Positions 25,167 through 34,832 of a stretch of DNA of 53,291 nucleotides are shown here, in pieces (within the stretch, counting starts at the first letter, position 1; each line of letters starts with the position of its first letter). The position numbers and the translations under genes are program-made. The DNA lies in NCBI GenBank assembly GCA_937136055.1, contig CAKZOD010000010.1, positions 1-53,291 on the forward strand, given 5' to 3'. The stretch comes from an uncultured Oceanospirillaceae bacterium. Its GTDB lineage: Bacteria; Pseudomonadota; Gammaproteobacteria; Pseudomonadales; Balneatricaceae. The notes under the pieces were generated by a model. That model was not told the DNA's origin. It saw only the letters and a list, made by a program, of their open reading frames with translations, and made no database searches.

Positions 25167-26702
25167 TTAACTAGATAAATGGCTGCTGCGCAATGCATTA
25201 AGCAAGTTGTTTACCTTATCAAACGTCTCTTGGTATTCTGATTCAATCACAGAGTCAGCCACAATACCGCCCCCAGCCCAGCAGTAAATATTATTATCTT
25301 CAACCAGTAGCGTGCGAATGGTAATACTAGTGTCCATTTTTCCACACAAGCTAATGTAGCCGATACTGCCGCAATAAACGCTGCGTCTGTGCGGCTCTAA
25401 CTCATCGATAATTTCCATCGCACGAATTTTAGGCGCCCCTGTAATCGAGCCACCAGGGAAGCAGTTGTGCAACAGGTCTATCGCACATTGATCATTTTCT
25501 AGCTTACCCGTTACTGTGCTCACTAAATGGTGGACATTGCGATAACTCTCGACTGCAAACAAGCTGGGAACCTTAACGCTGTGAAGCTGACAGCTTTTTG
25601 AAATATCATTGCGCATAAGATCGACGATCATCAAATTCTCGGACTGATCTTTTTCCGAATTGTGCAAGTAATCGATATTGGCTTGGTCTTGGATAGGATC
25701 CGCAGATCGTGGCTGAGTACCTTTGATTGGTTGAGTCATCACTTGTTGTTCACTATCAACCCGGAGAAAACGCTCAGGAGAGAGTGATAAAATAGCGCCT
25801 CGCTCGGTATCGATAAAGGCTGAGAAGTGAGTAGGAGCAGCCTCGCGCAAGGTGAGGTAAGCAGCTAACGGGTCTCCTTTACAGCTCGCCTTAAAGCGTT
25901 GAGCAAAGTTGACCTGATAGCAATCGCCACTGAGAATATAGTCATCAATCTTTTGCAGTGCACTGTGGTAGTTAGCCTCATCTACATTGCTACTAAAATC
26001 AGAGGTCAGCGAAAAATTTTCAGATTCATCATGACTACTAGAAACACTGCTACTCAGGTGACCCAAATTATTTTGTGGAGCGCTTGGTGAGGTGCTTTGT
26101 TCAGTGAGTAGTTTGGCGATCGCATCAAAATCCGCTTGAGTAACTAAGTCGCTGCCAATTAAGTAACTTTGTTGTTGCTGGTGGTCGACGATTACCGCCC
26201 AGCTGTATAGCCCTAAATGCATTTCAGGTAATTGGGTATCGTGTTCTGCAATGCTGGGTAGCTGTTCAATGCTGCGCCCTAAATCATAGCTAAAATGGCC
26301 TAGTAGGCCTCCACAGAAAGGTAAATCTAAATCTGTGCTGATAGCTTCAATAAAGCCTTCACTTAATTGACTTAGCGCAAAAGCTTGAAGCTGTTTTAAC
26401 GCTTCAAATGGGTCATTGATTTCACTAGTTGCAAAAGGGAGGTTAGTACCGCCAAGCTTGCCGTTGTCACTGAATAGGGTGGCCATCGGCGCCGCGCTGA
26501 TGATGTCGTAGCGGCCACGCTGACACTTAGGGTAACCGCTGTCTAAAAGGACGGCTTGGCCTAAATGACGAAGTGTTTTCAGGTGTTGGGTGCAAGCTAT
26601 TGAGTAGCTTAGTGGGAATCTCTTTAACAACAGACTATCTCGATTGATCAAATTTGCGCATTCTACCCATGATAGCGGATATTGGCGAGGGTTTGCGCTC
26701 AA
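25167..26702 (-). CDS. pabB: Aminodeoxychorismate synthase component I
   Basis: Chorismate-utilising enzyme of 511 residues that aminates chorismate to 4-amino-4-deoxychorismate for folate synthesis, with ammonia from PabA. The N-terminal tryptophan-binding-like domain reads LLDSGYPKCQRGRYDIISAAP. The catalytic domain carries PIKGTQPRS (the PIKGT Lys typical of PabB, where anthranilate synthase has PIAGT), EKDQSENLMIVDLMRND and CFPGGSITGAPKIRAMEIIDELEP. TrpE is thus unlikely. A low-complexity Ser-rich insertion lies near residues 205-230. The start appears to be TTG 26702 with no strong ribosome binding site, so the N-terminus is uncertain by some residues. Confidence 0.92.
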   Translation of the reverse strand: MSANPRQYPLSWVECANLINRDSLLLKRFPLSYSIACTQHLKTLRHLGQAVLLDSGYPKCQRGRYDIISAAPMATLFSDNGKLGGTNLPFATSEINDPFEALKQLQAFALSQLSEGFIEAISTDLDLPFCGGLLGHFSYDLGRSIEQLPSIAEHDTQLPEMHLGLYSWAVIVDHQQQQSYLIGSDLVTQADFDAIAKLLTEQSTSPSAPQNNLGHLSSSVSSSHDESENFSLTSDFSSNVDEANYHSALQKIDDYILSGDCYQVNFAQRFKASCKGDPLAAYLTLREAAPTHFSAFIDTERGAILSLSPERFLRVDSEQQVMTQPIKGTQPRSADPIQDQANIDYLHNSEKDQSENLMIVDLMRNDISKSCQLHSVKVPSLFAVESYRNVHHLVSTVTGKLENDQCAIDLLHNCFPGGSITGAPKIRAMEIIDELEPHRRSVYCGSIGYISLCGKMDTSITIRTLLVEDNNIYCWAGGGIVADSVIESEYQETFDKVNNLLNALRSSHLSS

Positions 26703-26761
26703 AAAAGTATGTTTTGCTCGCTAATGGGAAAGGAGAAGTCGTTGCTGATAAAGCCTTGTAT

Positions 26762-26794
26762 AACAACTGCACGTTTGATGTAGGTGCAGTTGTT
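26762..26794 (-). terminator. Hairpin after the RND permease gene
   Basis: AACAACTGCAC (26762-26772) and GTGCAGTTGTT (26784-26794) are perfect 11-bp arms. They lie 31 bp beyond the permease stop on the minus strand and upstream of pabB. There is no clean U-run, so termination may be partial. Confidence 0.5.
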
Positions 26795-26824
26795 GAGCCG
26801 CTTTATGTATTTAATAAACTGCTT

Positions 26825-29800
26825 TTAGAGACTTTCGGTAGAAGGCTCAATGGGTGAATTTGGATCTCTCTTGGAGTTTGCTTTGTTTTTAGGTCCAAAA
26901 AAATGCTTAATATCTTCAATAATCATGTAGTTAACAGGGATCAATAGCAGCGTAATTACAGTGGCAAACACAATGCCAAAGCTGAGGGAGACTGCCATAG
27001 GGATCAAAAACTGTGCTTGTGTTGCCTGTTCAAATAACAGCGGTAGTAAACCGGCAAAAGTCGTAATCGATGTGAGGATAACGGGTCTAAATCTAGCGAC
27101 TCCCGCTTGTAACACGGATGCTCGTATGCTGTTGCCATCTTCTACCTGTTGATTGACAAAGGTGACTAGTACTAATGAATCGTTAACGACTACGCCGATC
27201 AAAGCCAGTAACCCAAGTAAGCTCATAATCGTTAAATCCATACCCATCAACCAGTGGCCGAAAACGGCACCAATAGCGCCAAAGGGGATAACGGACATCA
27301 CTATCAGCGGCTGAAAATAAGACCTAAACGGAATCGCTAATAAGGCGTAGATAGCAAAGAACACAAACACTAAGCCCCACTGCAGCGAGCCAAATGAATC
27401 CCTTTGCTCTTCTGCCTCGCCTTTTAAGCTGAAATCTAAATCAGGGTACTTCGACTTTAATGTCTTTAAGTAGCTGACAATGTCGGCATTGAGTACCGTT
27501 GCGTTGACTTCTGATTTGTTGATATCAGCAACCACATTGGCAGTGCGTAAGAAATCCGTGCGGTACATCGCAGAAGGGCCAGCGATGATGCTGATACTGG
27601 CAATTTGCGATAGCGGTACTTTGCGATTGTTACCAAAGCTGATTTCAATGTTATTTAAATCAGCGATTGAGTCACGCTCAGATAAAGGCAAGCGCACCAC
27701 AACTGGCACTTCCTCTCGACCACGCTGGAAGGTTTGCACCTCGATGCCTAACATTGACTGGCGTATTTGGCTGATGATATCAATTCTTGCAATGCCCAGT
27801 GCTTGAGCTAGCGGCTTGAGTGAGATTTGCAGCTCGTCTTTACCGTCAGATAAATTATCACTTAAATCAAACACGCCCGGATACTGCTTTAGCTGAGCGC
27901 GTATTTCAACAGCTGCGCTGCGCAGTTGATCGAGGGAATCACCGCTGAGTTGGACATCGATAGGATCGCCACCACGACCAATTTCAGCGCGAAAGTTCAT
28001 CGATTGAGCACCGCTTATCGGCCCAATAAACCGACGCCACTCTTTGACTAATTGGCGAATATCGACATCACTTTGGTTGATTGAATCTCTATCTTCTGGA
28101 GCGAGTGTTTCAAAGCGTACTCGCCCTTGGTGACTGGCGCCCCCAGCAGAGCCGGTAGTTGATAGAATATTTAGGATGACACTTTCGCCAGTTTCTTCGT
28201 TGGTGTATTTCTTTTGCAAGGTTAAAGCGGCATCGACAATGCGTTGAACATGGCCGTCAGTCACCGCAAAGTTAGTGCCTGTGGGCATGTTCAAAGTGAC
28301 TCGCGCTGTTTCACTGGGAACCCGCGGAAAGAAAGTAAAGCGCATCCAGCCACTGGTAATGAATACAATGATGAGAATGAGCAAGCAGACAAAACCAATA
28401 AAGACTGAGTAGCGATAGTGCAGTGCGAGCTTAAGGATTGGCTGGTAGCGTTTTATAATCAAACCCTCAAATCCATCGGCGAAGCGTTGTTGCCAGCGGC
28501 TGAAAAAATTGGGCTTGTGTTTATCCTGGCGCAAGCGTAAATACTTTAAATGGGCAGGTAAAATAAACTTGGACTGGATGAGTGAAAACAATAATACAGG
28601 CACAACAATGGCGGGTATTTGAGCAAACAGTGCACCGCGCATCCCTTCAATAAAAGCAAAGGGCATGAAGGCAGCAACGGTGGTCAACACACCAAAGGTC
28701 ACGGCGACGGCGACTTCTTTTGTGCCATAAATAGCGGCGTGAATACCTGATTCGGCATTTTGCATATGCCGATAAATATTTTCGCCGGTGACAATAGCAT
28801 CGTCAACAACGATACCTAATACTAGAATAAAGCCAAATAAGCTGATGATATTTAAGCTAATGCCGAGTAAGGGCATGATAATAAAGGCGCCCATGAAGCT
28901 GACTGGAATCCCTAGGAAAACAAAAAAAGCGATAGAAGGGCGCAAAAAGAGCGAAAGCATGATGATAACGAGCAACCCTCCTTGCACTGCGTTTTCAATC
29001 AAAGTGTTTAAGCGCGATTTAAGAATTTCAGAGCGATCATTCCAGTAGCCAAGCTCAACCCCTTCAGGCATCTGTGGCTGCTTTTCAACAATGTAGTTTC
29101 TAACCTGCTCCGCCACCGTTAAGGCATTTTGAGAACCTACACGGTAAACTTCGATCATTGCGGCGTTCTTGCCGTTAAAGCGAGTTCTCAAGGGGACTTC
29201 TTCAAAGCCATTATCAATGGTGGCGATATCAGATAAGCGAATTTGTGCACCGTTAGCCGTGCTCTTGATTAAAATATTTGCAAAGTCATCAACGGCAAAT
29301 GCCTTGCCTTTGGTGCTAATTAAAATATCCCCGGCAACGGTGCGTAAATTACCGGCAGAAGTATCCACTGAGCTATCGCTTATCGCCGTGGCGATTTGCG
29401 CCAGTGTGATGCCATAGCGTTTGAGTTGCTGTTGCTCAACATCAATATTGAGCTGATAGTCTCTAACGCGATCTAGCTCAACTTGAGTAATGCCTTTAAA
29501 GCGTAATAGATCATCGCGCACATCTTCACCTAGTTGGCGGATAAAGCGCTCAGAATAGTCACCAGAGACGCTAACGCTAATGACTTCGCGCTTGCGCTGG
29601 CTGAGTTTGGTGATAGGTAGATCCGCTTGAGTCGGAAAGTTGTTGATCGCATCTATCCGGCTTTTCACATCGGCTAAAATATCGCGCTTGTCATAGCCTT
29701 TTTCAACATCCATATAGACGGTGGTACGTCCCTCTGTTGAATAGCTGGTAAACTCTTCAATACCTTCTAAATCAGCGATAGCTTCTTCAATTAGTAAAGT

Positions 29801-29986
29801 AACGCTTTGTTCGATATCTTGCGCAGTGGCGCCGGTCAGCGAGACATTAGTTGTAATAACATCGGACTCAAAGCTTGGGAAAACTTCCAGTGGGATATTA
29901 GTTTTTAAGTTGAAAATGCCATAGATTACGATGGATAGCATCATCAAGTTCGCGGCGATATGATTTTTGGTGAACCATTCAATCAT
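26825..29986 (-). CDS. RND-family multidrug-type efflux permease
   Basis: Inner-membrane H+ antiporter of 1053 residues with RND architecture: TM1 at about 10-28, a large periplasmic porter loop, the TM4 relay LGIVVDDAIVTGENIYRHM with the paired Asp residues, a second porter loop, and C-terminal TMs (LLGLLALIGVVVNDSLVLV). It lacks the three-Met copper path of the CusA-like pump in this window, so it is the hydrophobe/amphiphile type (HAE), with substrate unknown. ATG 29986. It is the last of three genes transcribed leftward as outer-membrane factor, adaptor and permease, 58 bp after the adaptor. No local regulator gene is seen. Confidence 0.93.
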   Translation of the reverse strand: MIEWFTKNHIAANLMMLSIVIYGIFNLKTNIPLEVFPSFESDVITTNVSLTGATAQDIEQSVTLLIEEAIADLEGIEEFTSYSTEGRTTVYMDVEKGYDKRDILADVKSRIDAINNFPTQADLPITKLSQRKREVISVSVSGDYSERFIRQLGEDVRDDLLRFKGITQVELDRVRDYQLNIDVEQQQLKRYGITLAQIATAISDSSVDTSAGNLRTVAGDILISTKGKAFAVDDFANILIKSTANGAQIRLSDIATIDNGFEEVPLRTRFNGKNAAMIEVYRVGSQNALTVAEQVRNYIVEKQPQMPEGVELGYWNDRSEILKSRLNTLIENAVQGGLLVIIMLSLFLRPSIAFFVFLGIPVSFMGAFIIMPLLGISLNIISLFGFILVLGIVVDDAIVTGENIYRHMQNAESGIHAAIYGTKEVAVAVTFGVLTTVAAFMPFAFIEGMRGALFAQIPAIVVPVLLFSLIQSKFILPAHLKYLRLRQDKHKPNFFSRWQQRFADGFEGLIIKRYQPILKLALHYRYSVFIGFVCLLILIIVFITSGWMRFTFFPRVPSETARVTLNMPTGTNFAVTDGHVQRIVDAALTLQKKYTNEETGESVILNILSTTGSAGGASHQGRVRFETLAPEDRDSINQSDVDIRQLVKEWRRFIGPISGAQSMNFRAEIGRGGDPIDVQLSGDSLDQLRSAAVEIRAQLKQYPGVFDLSDNLSDGKDELQISLKPLAQALGIARIDIISQIRQSMLGIEVQTFQRGREEVPVVVRLPLSERDSIADLNNIEISFGNNRKVPLSQIASISIIAGPSAMYRTDFLRTANVVADINKSEVNATVLNADIVSYLKTLKSKYPDLDFSLKGEAEEQRDSFGSLQWGLVFVFFAIYALLAIPFRSYFQPLIVMSVIPFGAIGAVFGHWLMGMDLTIMSLLGLLALIGVVVNDSLVLVTFVNQQVEDGNSIRASVLQAGVARFRPVILTSITTFAGLLPLLFEQATQAQFLIPMAVSLSFGIVFATVITLLLIPVNYMIIEDIKHFFGPKNKANSKRDPNSPIEPSTESL

Positions 29987-30044
29987 TGTTAATCCAATTT
30001 CGTTTAATTGTCGTTTTCAAATGTATTTAAAAGGGCGATCAGTT

Positions 30045-31310
30045 TTAATTAGCCGGCTGAGCTGATTTATTCTGAGGTCTTTTATCTTTATTTGGGCCGC
30101 GCTTTTGGCTGTTCTTATCGCCTTTTTTTCCCTTGCCAGCTTTGTTTCCCTTACTATCTTTTGCGCTCTTCGCTGGGCTGCCTTGCGAGCCATCAGATAA
30201 TAAACTGATAATCAGCATGTCACCGGCTTTTAATCCTTCGCCAATCAAGGCAATGGTATCGTTGCGCCACAGGATAGTAATAGGCCTGCGCTGAATGATG
30301 CCCTTTTCGACAACGTATACAAATTGACCTTGATAGATGTTTTCAACATTGACACTGATCGCCTTAGGTAACACTCTGCCTTCAATATTAGCGCTGACAT
30401 ATTGGCCAATTTTTAATGGGTGTTTGTCGCTGTGTTGAGCACTAAAAGGCGCTTCAATTTCTGCGATCACAAAAAGCTGCTGGGAGCTTTCGTCAATAGC
30501 AGCTTCAGTGCGAACCAGTTTTCCCTGCCATAGTTGGTCGCTGATTAAATCCGCAGTGAATTGTACATTTGGCTGTGGGCTTGGTGATGTTTGTTGAGTG
30601 CTTGCAATAAATTGCTCTGGTAAATCGACATAAGCTAAATCACTGTTTTTAAGGGGGAGGCGCACTTGCAAGGCATCACTAGAGATGATTTGTGCTAGAG
30701 CGCTATTGGCATTGACATAATCACCTTGATTGACAGATTTAGAGAGCACCCGACCATCAAAAGGAGCGTGGATTTTAGTTCTCTTAAAGTTGATAATCGC
30801 TTGGTTGTAGCTAGCATGCATTGCTGACACTTTGGCTTTAGCGCTAATGACTTGAGGTGTGCGCGATACAAGAGCGGGGATTTTTGCGTTTTTGTTAAGT
30901 CGACGCCAGTCCGCTTTTGCCTGCTCTACTTTGGCTTTTTCCAGAGCGAGATCTTGCTGCGCTTGAGTGAGGTTTGCCTTGGCAGAGTTAATGGTATTTT
31001 GATAATCACGGCTATCGATGCTGATCAGTAAATCGCCTTTGTTGAAAAAAGCGCCTTCCTGAAAATTATCCGCAACGCTAGTGACAGTACCGCTGACTTG
31101 AGCAGTCAGATTCGATTCGGTTTTAGCACTGACTTGCCCATAGCTTTGGATTTGTAATCTGACACTGGCTTGCTTCACTTGCTGAGTTTCTACCTGAATG
31201 CTAGGAGCACTCGGTGTTGGGCGTTTACGCGCTTGGGGTGCATTATCTTTGATATACCAATACCCGCCAGCGGCTAGGCAAAGAATGATAATTGGAATGA
31301 TATAACGCAT
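30045..31310 (-). CDS. RND efflux periplasmic adaptor with a Lys-rich tail
   Basis: Membrane-fusion protein of 421 residues linking the permease at 26825-29986 to the outer-membrane factor. An N-terminal anchor (YIIPIIILCLAAGGYWYI) is followed by the lipoyl half-motifs (LTAQVSGTVTSVADNFQEGA and IHAPFDGRVLSKSVNQGDYV) flanking a helical hairpin, then beta-barrel and membrane-proximal domains. The last ~45 residues are low complexity and strongly basic (KGNKAGKGKKGDKNSQKRG), which adaptors do not normally have. The stop of the outer-membrane-factor gene is only 3 bp upstream of this start, so the genes are tightly coupled. Confidence 0.9.
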   Translation of the reverse strand: MRYIIPIIILCLAAGGYWYIKDNAPQARKRPTPSAPSIQVETQQVKQASVRLQIQSYGQVSAKTESNLTAQVSGTVTSVADNFQEGAFFNKGDLLISIDSRDYQNTINSAKANLTQAQQDLALEKAKVEQAKADWRRLNKNAKIPALVSRTPQVISAKAKVSAMHASYNQAIINFKRTKIHAPFDGRVLSKSVNQGDYVNANSALAQIISSDALQVRLPLKNSDLAYVDLPEQFIASTQQTSPSPQPNVQFTADLISDQLWQGKLVRTEAAIDESSQQLFVIAEIEAPFSAQHSDKHPLKIGQYVSANIEGRVLPKAISVNVENIYQGQFVYVVEKGIIQRRPITILWRNDTIALIGEGLKAGDMLIISLLSDGSQGSPAKSAKDSKGNKAGKGKKGDKNSQKRGPNKDKRPQNKSAQPAN

Positions 31311-31313
31311 GTC

Positions 31314-32822
31314 TTATTGGATCCCGGTCAAGTTTGAAGAAGGTGTTTGGCTGCCTAAAGCTAAAATTAACTTCACGCGGTTATCGATTTGCTGCATCTC
31401 TAAATCAAGTTGCGATCTTTGATTGTTGAAAAGCTGTTGTTGTAAATTTAGCACCTGCTGGTAGTTAGCAATGCCGTTTTGATATTGGATTTGCACTTGC
31501 TCATAGGAGAGCAAGGTGTTTTTTAACGTTCGCAGTTGACGTGCGATCTGCTGAGCGATGGATTTTTCAGCATAGAGTAAAGTTTCTACTTCTTTTATAG
31601 CCCCTTGTAAGGTGAGTAAGAATTGCTGTTCTGCTGCCAATAGCTTGGCTTTCGCCTGTTGGTATTGGGCCTTTTTCTTACCGTTATCAAACACAGTTTG
31701 GCTGATCGCACTGGCCAGTGACCACGCGAGGTTTTCCTTGAATAAATCAGATAAGCGCGCGTTTGTTAAAGAGAGGTTACCGGTTAAGCTAAATTGTGGA
31801 AACTGCTGGGCGTAACTGGCGGCAACTCGCGCATCTTCAATTAATAATCCCTGCCAGCTGCTTCTTAGGTCTGCTCTGTTTTTGAGTAAATCCGCAGGCA
31901 CACCTAGCCTGTAGTCTGCCTGTAGTTTGGTTAATTTAGCATTGATTAGCAGTTTGCCCGTTGGGTACTTTGTTAATAGCTGTTCAAGGTCTCGAGCAGC
32001 ACTGGCAAGGGCTTGTTGCCTTGCAATGGTGCTGCTCTGTGCGGACTCAAAGTTACCTCTGGCTAGAAATACATCGAGCGATTCACTCAAACCGCGTTGG
32101 TAGCTGGTCTCTATGGCTGCTAGCTGATCTTTGGTATTCGCTTGTTGCTCTTGAGTGAGTTTTAATAGAGCTTGATTGTAAATGAGTTGATACCAAGCGC
32201 TGGTGATATCGGCAATTAAGGTGTTTTTAGCTTGCTCTAAATTGATATTGCTTTGGGATAGCTGTAATTGGGCTATTTTAGTTTGTGCGGATAATGTCCC
32301 CCATAAGTCTGCGTTCCAACTGCCTTGTAGCGCTAAATCAAAGCTTTTGGTCGCTGAGCTACTCTGAGCACTAGTGCGAAGGCTATTGTTATTGTTCAGT
32401 GATAAGTTAAGGCCTTGATCAGCGGCATTGATAATCACTTGCTGACGCGCTTGCTCAACTTGTGCTTGTTGCGCCTTGATGTTTGGGCTGATAACTAATG
32501 CTTGGGTGATCTGTCGCCTCAATTGAATATTGTTAGATTGACCTAATCCATCAAGTGCTATGATCTTGCTTGATCGCTGAGTACTCGCTGCTTTTGGGGA
32601 AGTGTTATTACTAGCGGTATTAGGCGATAAAGGCGTCGGATTTTGCCTATAGGCTTTGTATTGAGCTTGGTTCGCAACTTGTGAGGTAGACTCTGAGATG
32701 TAGCTGTCCTCAGCGATAATCCCCGCACAGCCAGATAGCAAAGTAGTACTCGCCAGCAGCATTAATGGCAGATGTTTATGTCTAAATATTTTGGATTTAG
32801 ATAAATCGGTATTAATTTTCAA
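31314..32822 (-). CDS. NodT/OprM-type outer membrane efflux lipoprotein
   Basis: TolC-fold outer-membrane channel of 502 residues. A lipoprotein signal ends at Cys32 (LLASTTLLSGCAG). Two repeated helical halves follow, with typical motifs such as QGSWNADLWGTLSAQTKIA and LKNRADLRSSWQGLL. A ~50-residue Ser/Thr/Asn-rich stretch between lipobox and channel is longer than usual. It is the first gene of a three-gene leftward operon with the adaptor and the RND permease. ATG 32822. Its promoter must lie in the ~300-bp divergent gap shared with cinA. Confidence 0.9.
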   Translation of the reverse strand: MKINTDLSKSKIFRHKHLPLMLLASTTLLSGCAGIIAEDSYISESTSQVANQAQYKAYRQNPTPLSPNTASNNTSPKAASTQRSSKIIALDGLGQSNNIQLRRQITQALVISPNIKAQQAQVEQARQQVIINAADQGLNLSLNNNNSLRTSAQSSSATKSFDLALQGSWNADLWGTLSAQTKIAQLQLSQSNINLEQAKNTLIADITSAWYQLIYNQALLKLTQEQQANTKDQLAAIETSYQRGLSESLDVFLARGNFESAQSSTIARQQALASAARDLEQLLTKYPTGKLLINAKLTKLQADYRLGVPADLLKNRADLRSSWQGLLIEDARVAASYAQQFPQFSLTGNLSLTNARLSDLFKENLAWSLASAISQTVFDNGKKKAQYQQAKAKLLAAEQQFLLTLQGAIKEVETLLYAEKSIAQQIARQLRTLKNTLLSYEQVQIQYQNGIANYQQVLNLQQQLFNNQRSQLDLEMQQIDNRVKLILALGSQTPSSNLTGIQ

Positions 32823-33123
32823 AGTAAGGCCTTAAATTAACATCACAAATTACGCTTAGCAGTGTTTAATGTCATTGGAACTGCGATTAAAAAGTGAAAA
32901 AACTCAGTTGTTAGTTTAGTTGATTAAAAAATCATATCTATAAGATTTACATAACTTTACACTCTACTAAATATGGCTTTTTAATGATATTAAATGACGC
33001 TAATAGTTAGAGCTCTAGAGAATAGTGATTAAAGAAACAAGAGTAAGTCTCGGATGTTTAAAGTATGAGCACCATGGTGCTGAAATTAGCAGCAGAGCAA
33101 AAGTGAAGGGGTAATAGTAATCA
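32823..33123. promoter_or_regulatory. Divergent promoter region between the efflux operon and cinA
   Basis: This 301-bp AT-rich gap has no gene. It must contain leftward promoter(s) for the efflux operon and a rightward one for cinA. The cinA ribosome binding site GAAGGGG is near 33104-33110. No operator palindrome stands out. Confidence 0.5.
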
Positions 33124-34422
33124 ATGAAAATTGAAATGATCTGCACAGGTGAAGAAGTGCTTGCCGGGCAAATAGTCGATACGAACGCTGCGTGGTTAGG
33201 CAATGTGTTAATGGAGCAGGGCTTTGAAACGTCGCGGCGCACCACTGTGGGAGATCGCGTTGAAGATCTCGTTGATGTCTTTAAAGAGCGCAGTCAGTAC
33301 GCAGACATTATTTTAGTCAACGGCGGGTTAGGACCGACGGCGGATGATCTCTCGGCAATGGCGATGGCTCAGGCGATGGATGTCGAGCTGGTGGAAAATA
33401 CGCAGTGGTCTGATCATCTTAAAAGCTGGTTTGCAGCGCGTAATAAAATCTTAACTGCAAGTAATCTCAAGCAGGCTTTTTTACCCCAAGGGGCGTTGAT
33501 GGTTGATAACCCCGTTGGCACAGCGTGTGGCTTCGCGGTGAAGTTCAATCGCGCTTGGTTGTACTTTACCCCTGGGGTGCCCCATGAATTTAAAGAGATG
33601 GTGCGCAATCAATTTTTGCCTTTTGTTAAATCAAAGCAGCTAAATGGGCAAAATGTCATTGTCGATAAGCTGCTGACATTAGGTATGGGTGAGTCTGCCA
33701 TGGCTGAACGCCTTGAGTGCTTAAGCTGGCCTGAAGGAGTTACCTTAGGCTATCGCTCTTACATGCCTTATTTAGAGCTTAAATTGATTGGTCGCGATGT
33801 GACAGAGCAGGTGCGTGCGGATGCATTACAGCAGGCGTGTGACGCACTGGGGGATAGTGTTGTTGCACAGCATCAAGAAACCCTTGCGGCAGAAGTGCAT
33901 CGGCTATTGCTCGCTAGTGGTAAAACCCTTGCTGTCGCTGAGTCGCTCACTGGGGGCATGATCAGTAACCAGTTGGTGGCGTTTGCTGGTAGCTCTGGTT
34001 ATTTAAAGCAGGGGATAGTCAGCTATTGTAATGCGGCCAAAATGACGTTGCTGAATGTTTCAGAGCAGACAATTGCCGATAACAGTGAGGTATCTTTAGA
34101 GTGCGTCGCGCAAATGGCACAAGGCGCTGCAAAAGCCTTAGGTGAAAATTTTGCCCAGACAGACTTTGCAGTGGCTACAAGTGGGATGGCAGGGCCTGCA
34201 TCACCTAGTGATACGATGCCAGTCGGCACTGTGGTGATCGGGGTGAAATTTGGTGATCAAGTAGTCTGTCAAACCTTGGCTTTATCGAGCGACCGTTCCC
34301 GCCAATATATCCGTGAATTATCCACGGCAGTGGCACTGGATATGCTAAGAAGAGCGATTTTAGGCTTAGCGCCAGTTGCCAATTATGAATATATTAAGCG
34401 CGTTGCAGAGCAGAGCTTTTAA
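33124..34422 (+). CDS. cinA: CinA: competence/damage-inducible protein, NMN deamidase
   Basis: Cytoplasmic protein of 432 residues with two parts. Residues 1 to about 170 are a MoCF/COG1058-type domain (EMICTGEEVLAGQIVDTNAAWL; VNGGLGPTADDLS). Residues about 265-425 are the PncC nicotinamide-mononucleotide deamidase domain (LAVAESLTGGMISNQLVAFAG; GIVSYCNAAKMTLLNV; ATSGMAGPASPSD). The enzyme returns NMN to the NAD salvage route. ATG 33124 has a GAAGGGG site. Full-length CinA is normally 400-430 residues, so it is complete. The common downstream partner recA is not present here. Confidence 0.94.
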   Translation: MKIEMICTGEEVLAGQIVDTNAAWLGNVLMEQGFETSRRTTVGDRVEDLVDVFKERSQYADIILVNGGLGPTADDLSAMAMAQAMDVELVENTQWSDHLKSWFAARNKILTASNLKQAFLPQGALMVDNPVGTACGFAVKFNRAWLYFTPGVPHEFKEMVRNQFLPFVKSKQLNGQNVIVDKLLTLGMGESAMAERLECLSWPEGVTLGYRSYMPYLELKLIGRDVTEQVRADALQQACDALGDSVVAQHQETLAAEVHRLLLASGKTLAVAESLTGGMISNQLVAFAGSSGYLKQGIVSYCNAAKMTLLNVSEQTIADNSEVSLECVAQMAQGAAKALGENFAQTDFAVATSGMAGPASPSDTMPVGTVVIGVKFGDQVVCQTLALSSDRSRQYIRELSTAVALDMLRRAILGLAPVANYEYIKRVAEQSF

Positions 34423-34643
34423 GTGTAGGTAAGTAATCAAGATCAACCATTATAAGCATTAAAAAATGATTATTAATATTGATTAAACATTGTGCAGTAA
34501 TTCGCGAAATAATGTGTTATTGTGCCTGCGAAAAATTTGTGCCAAGTATTATTTTAGTTGTTAATACTGGTGTTTAAATCAATTAAATAGTTAATAAATA
34601 TATCTTTTTGATTGTTTATTGATCAGTTGTTTTGGAAGAAATT
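34423..34643. promoter_or_regulatory. AT-rich upstream region of a small membrane-peptide gene
   Basis: No gene is seen in this stretch. TTGTGC occurs twice (about 34491 and 34519), separated by AT-rich DNA with near-symmetric TTCGCGAA at 34501-34508, which could be an operator. The ribosome binding site GGAAG for the 47-residue gene is near 34633. Confidence 0.35.
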
Positions 34644-34787
34644 ATGTTTGGATTTGATCTTTATAACTTTTACTCTCTAGCGCCTTCTCTTGCCATTGTT
34701 GCAGCGATGATTGTTATGTCTGGCTTAGGTATCCGTTTTATTCGCCAGCAAATGGCTAAAGATGCTGTCATTAATCAGTCTAAGTAA
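34644..34787 (+). CDS. Small single-TM membrane peptide (47 residues)
   Basis: Short reading frame from ATG 34644 to TAA 34785-34787, with GGAAG about seven bases ahead of the start. It encodes 47 residues: a short polar start (MFGFDLYNFYS), one hydrophobic helix (LAPSLAIVAAMIVMSGLGI) and a basic/polar tail (RFIRQQMAKDAVINQSK), giving a clear inside-positive TM peptide. A good hairpin terminator follows 15 bp after the stop. Ribosome binding site, codon phase and terminator together suggest a real small gene. I cannot assign a family; it resembles the generic form of small membrane-complex subunits. Confidence 0.55.
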   Translation: MFGFDLYNFYSLAPSLAIVAAMIVMSGLGIRFIRQQMAKDAVINQSK

Positions 34788-34801
34788 TTTCAGCTGATGA
34801 C

Positions 34802-34832
34802 TAATCCCTAGTATCTAATGAGCTAGGGATTA
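34802..34832 (+). terminator. Terminator after the 47-residue gene
   Basis: TAATCCCTAG (34802-34811) and CTAGGGATTA (34823-34832) are perfect 10-bp arms around an 11-nt loop, followed by TCTAATTTCTTT. Confidence 0.7.

Noticed and set aside
26654..26857. 67-codon plus-strand frame between pabB and the RND permease
   Set aside because: It overlaps the ends of two genes on the other strand and the hairpin at 26762-26794, with no ribosome binding site.
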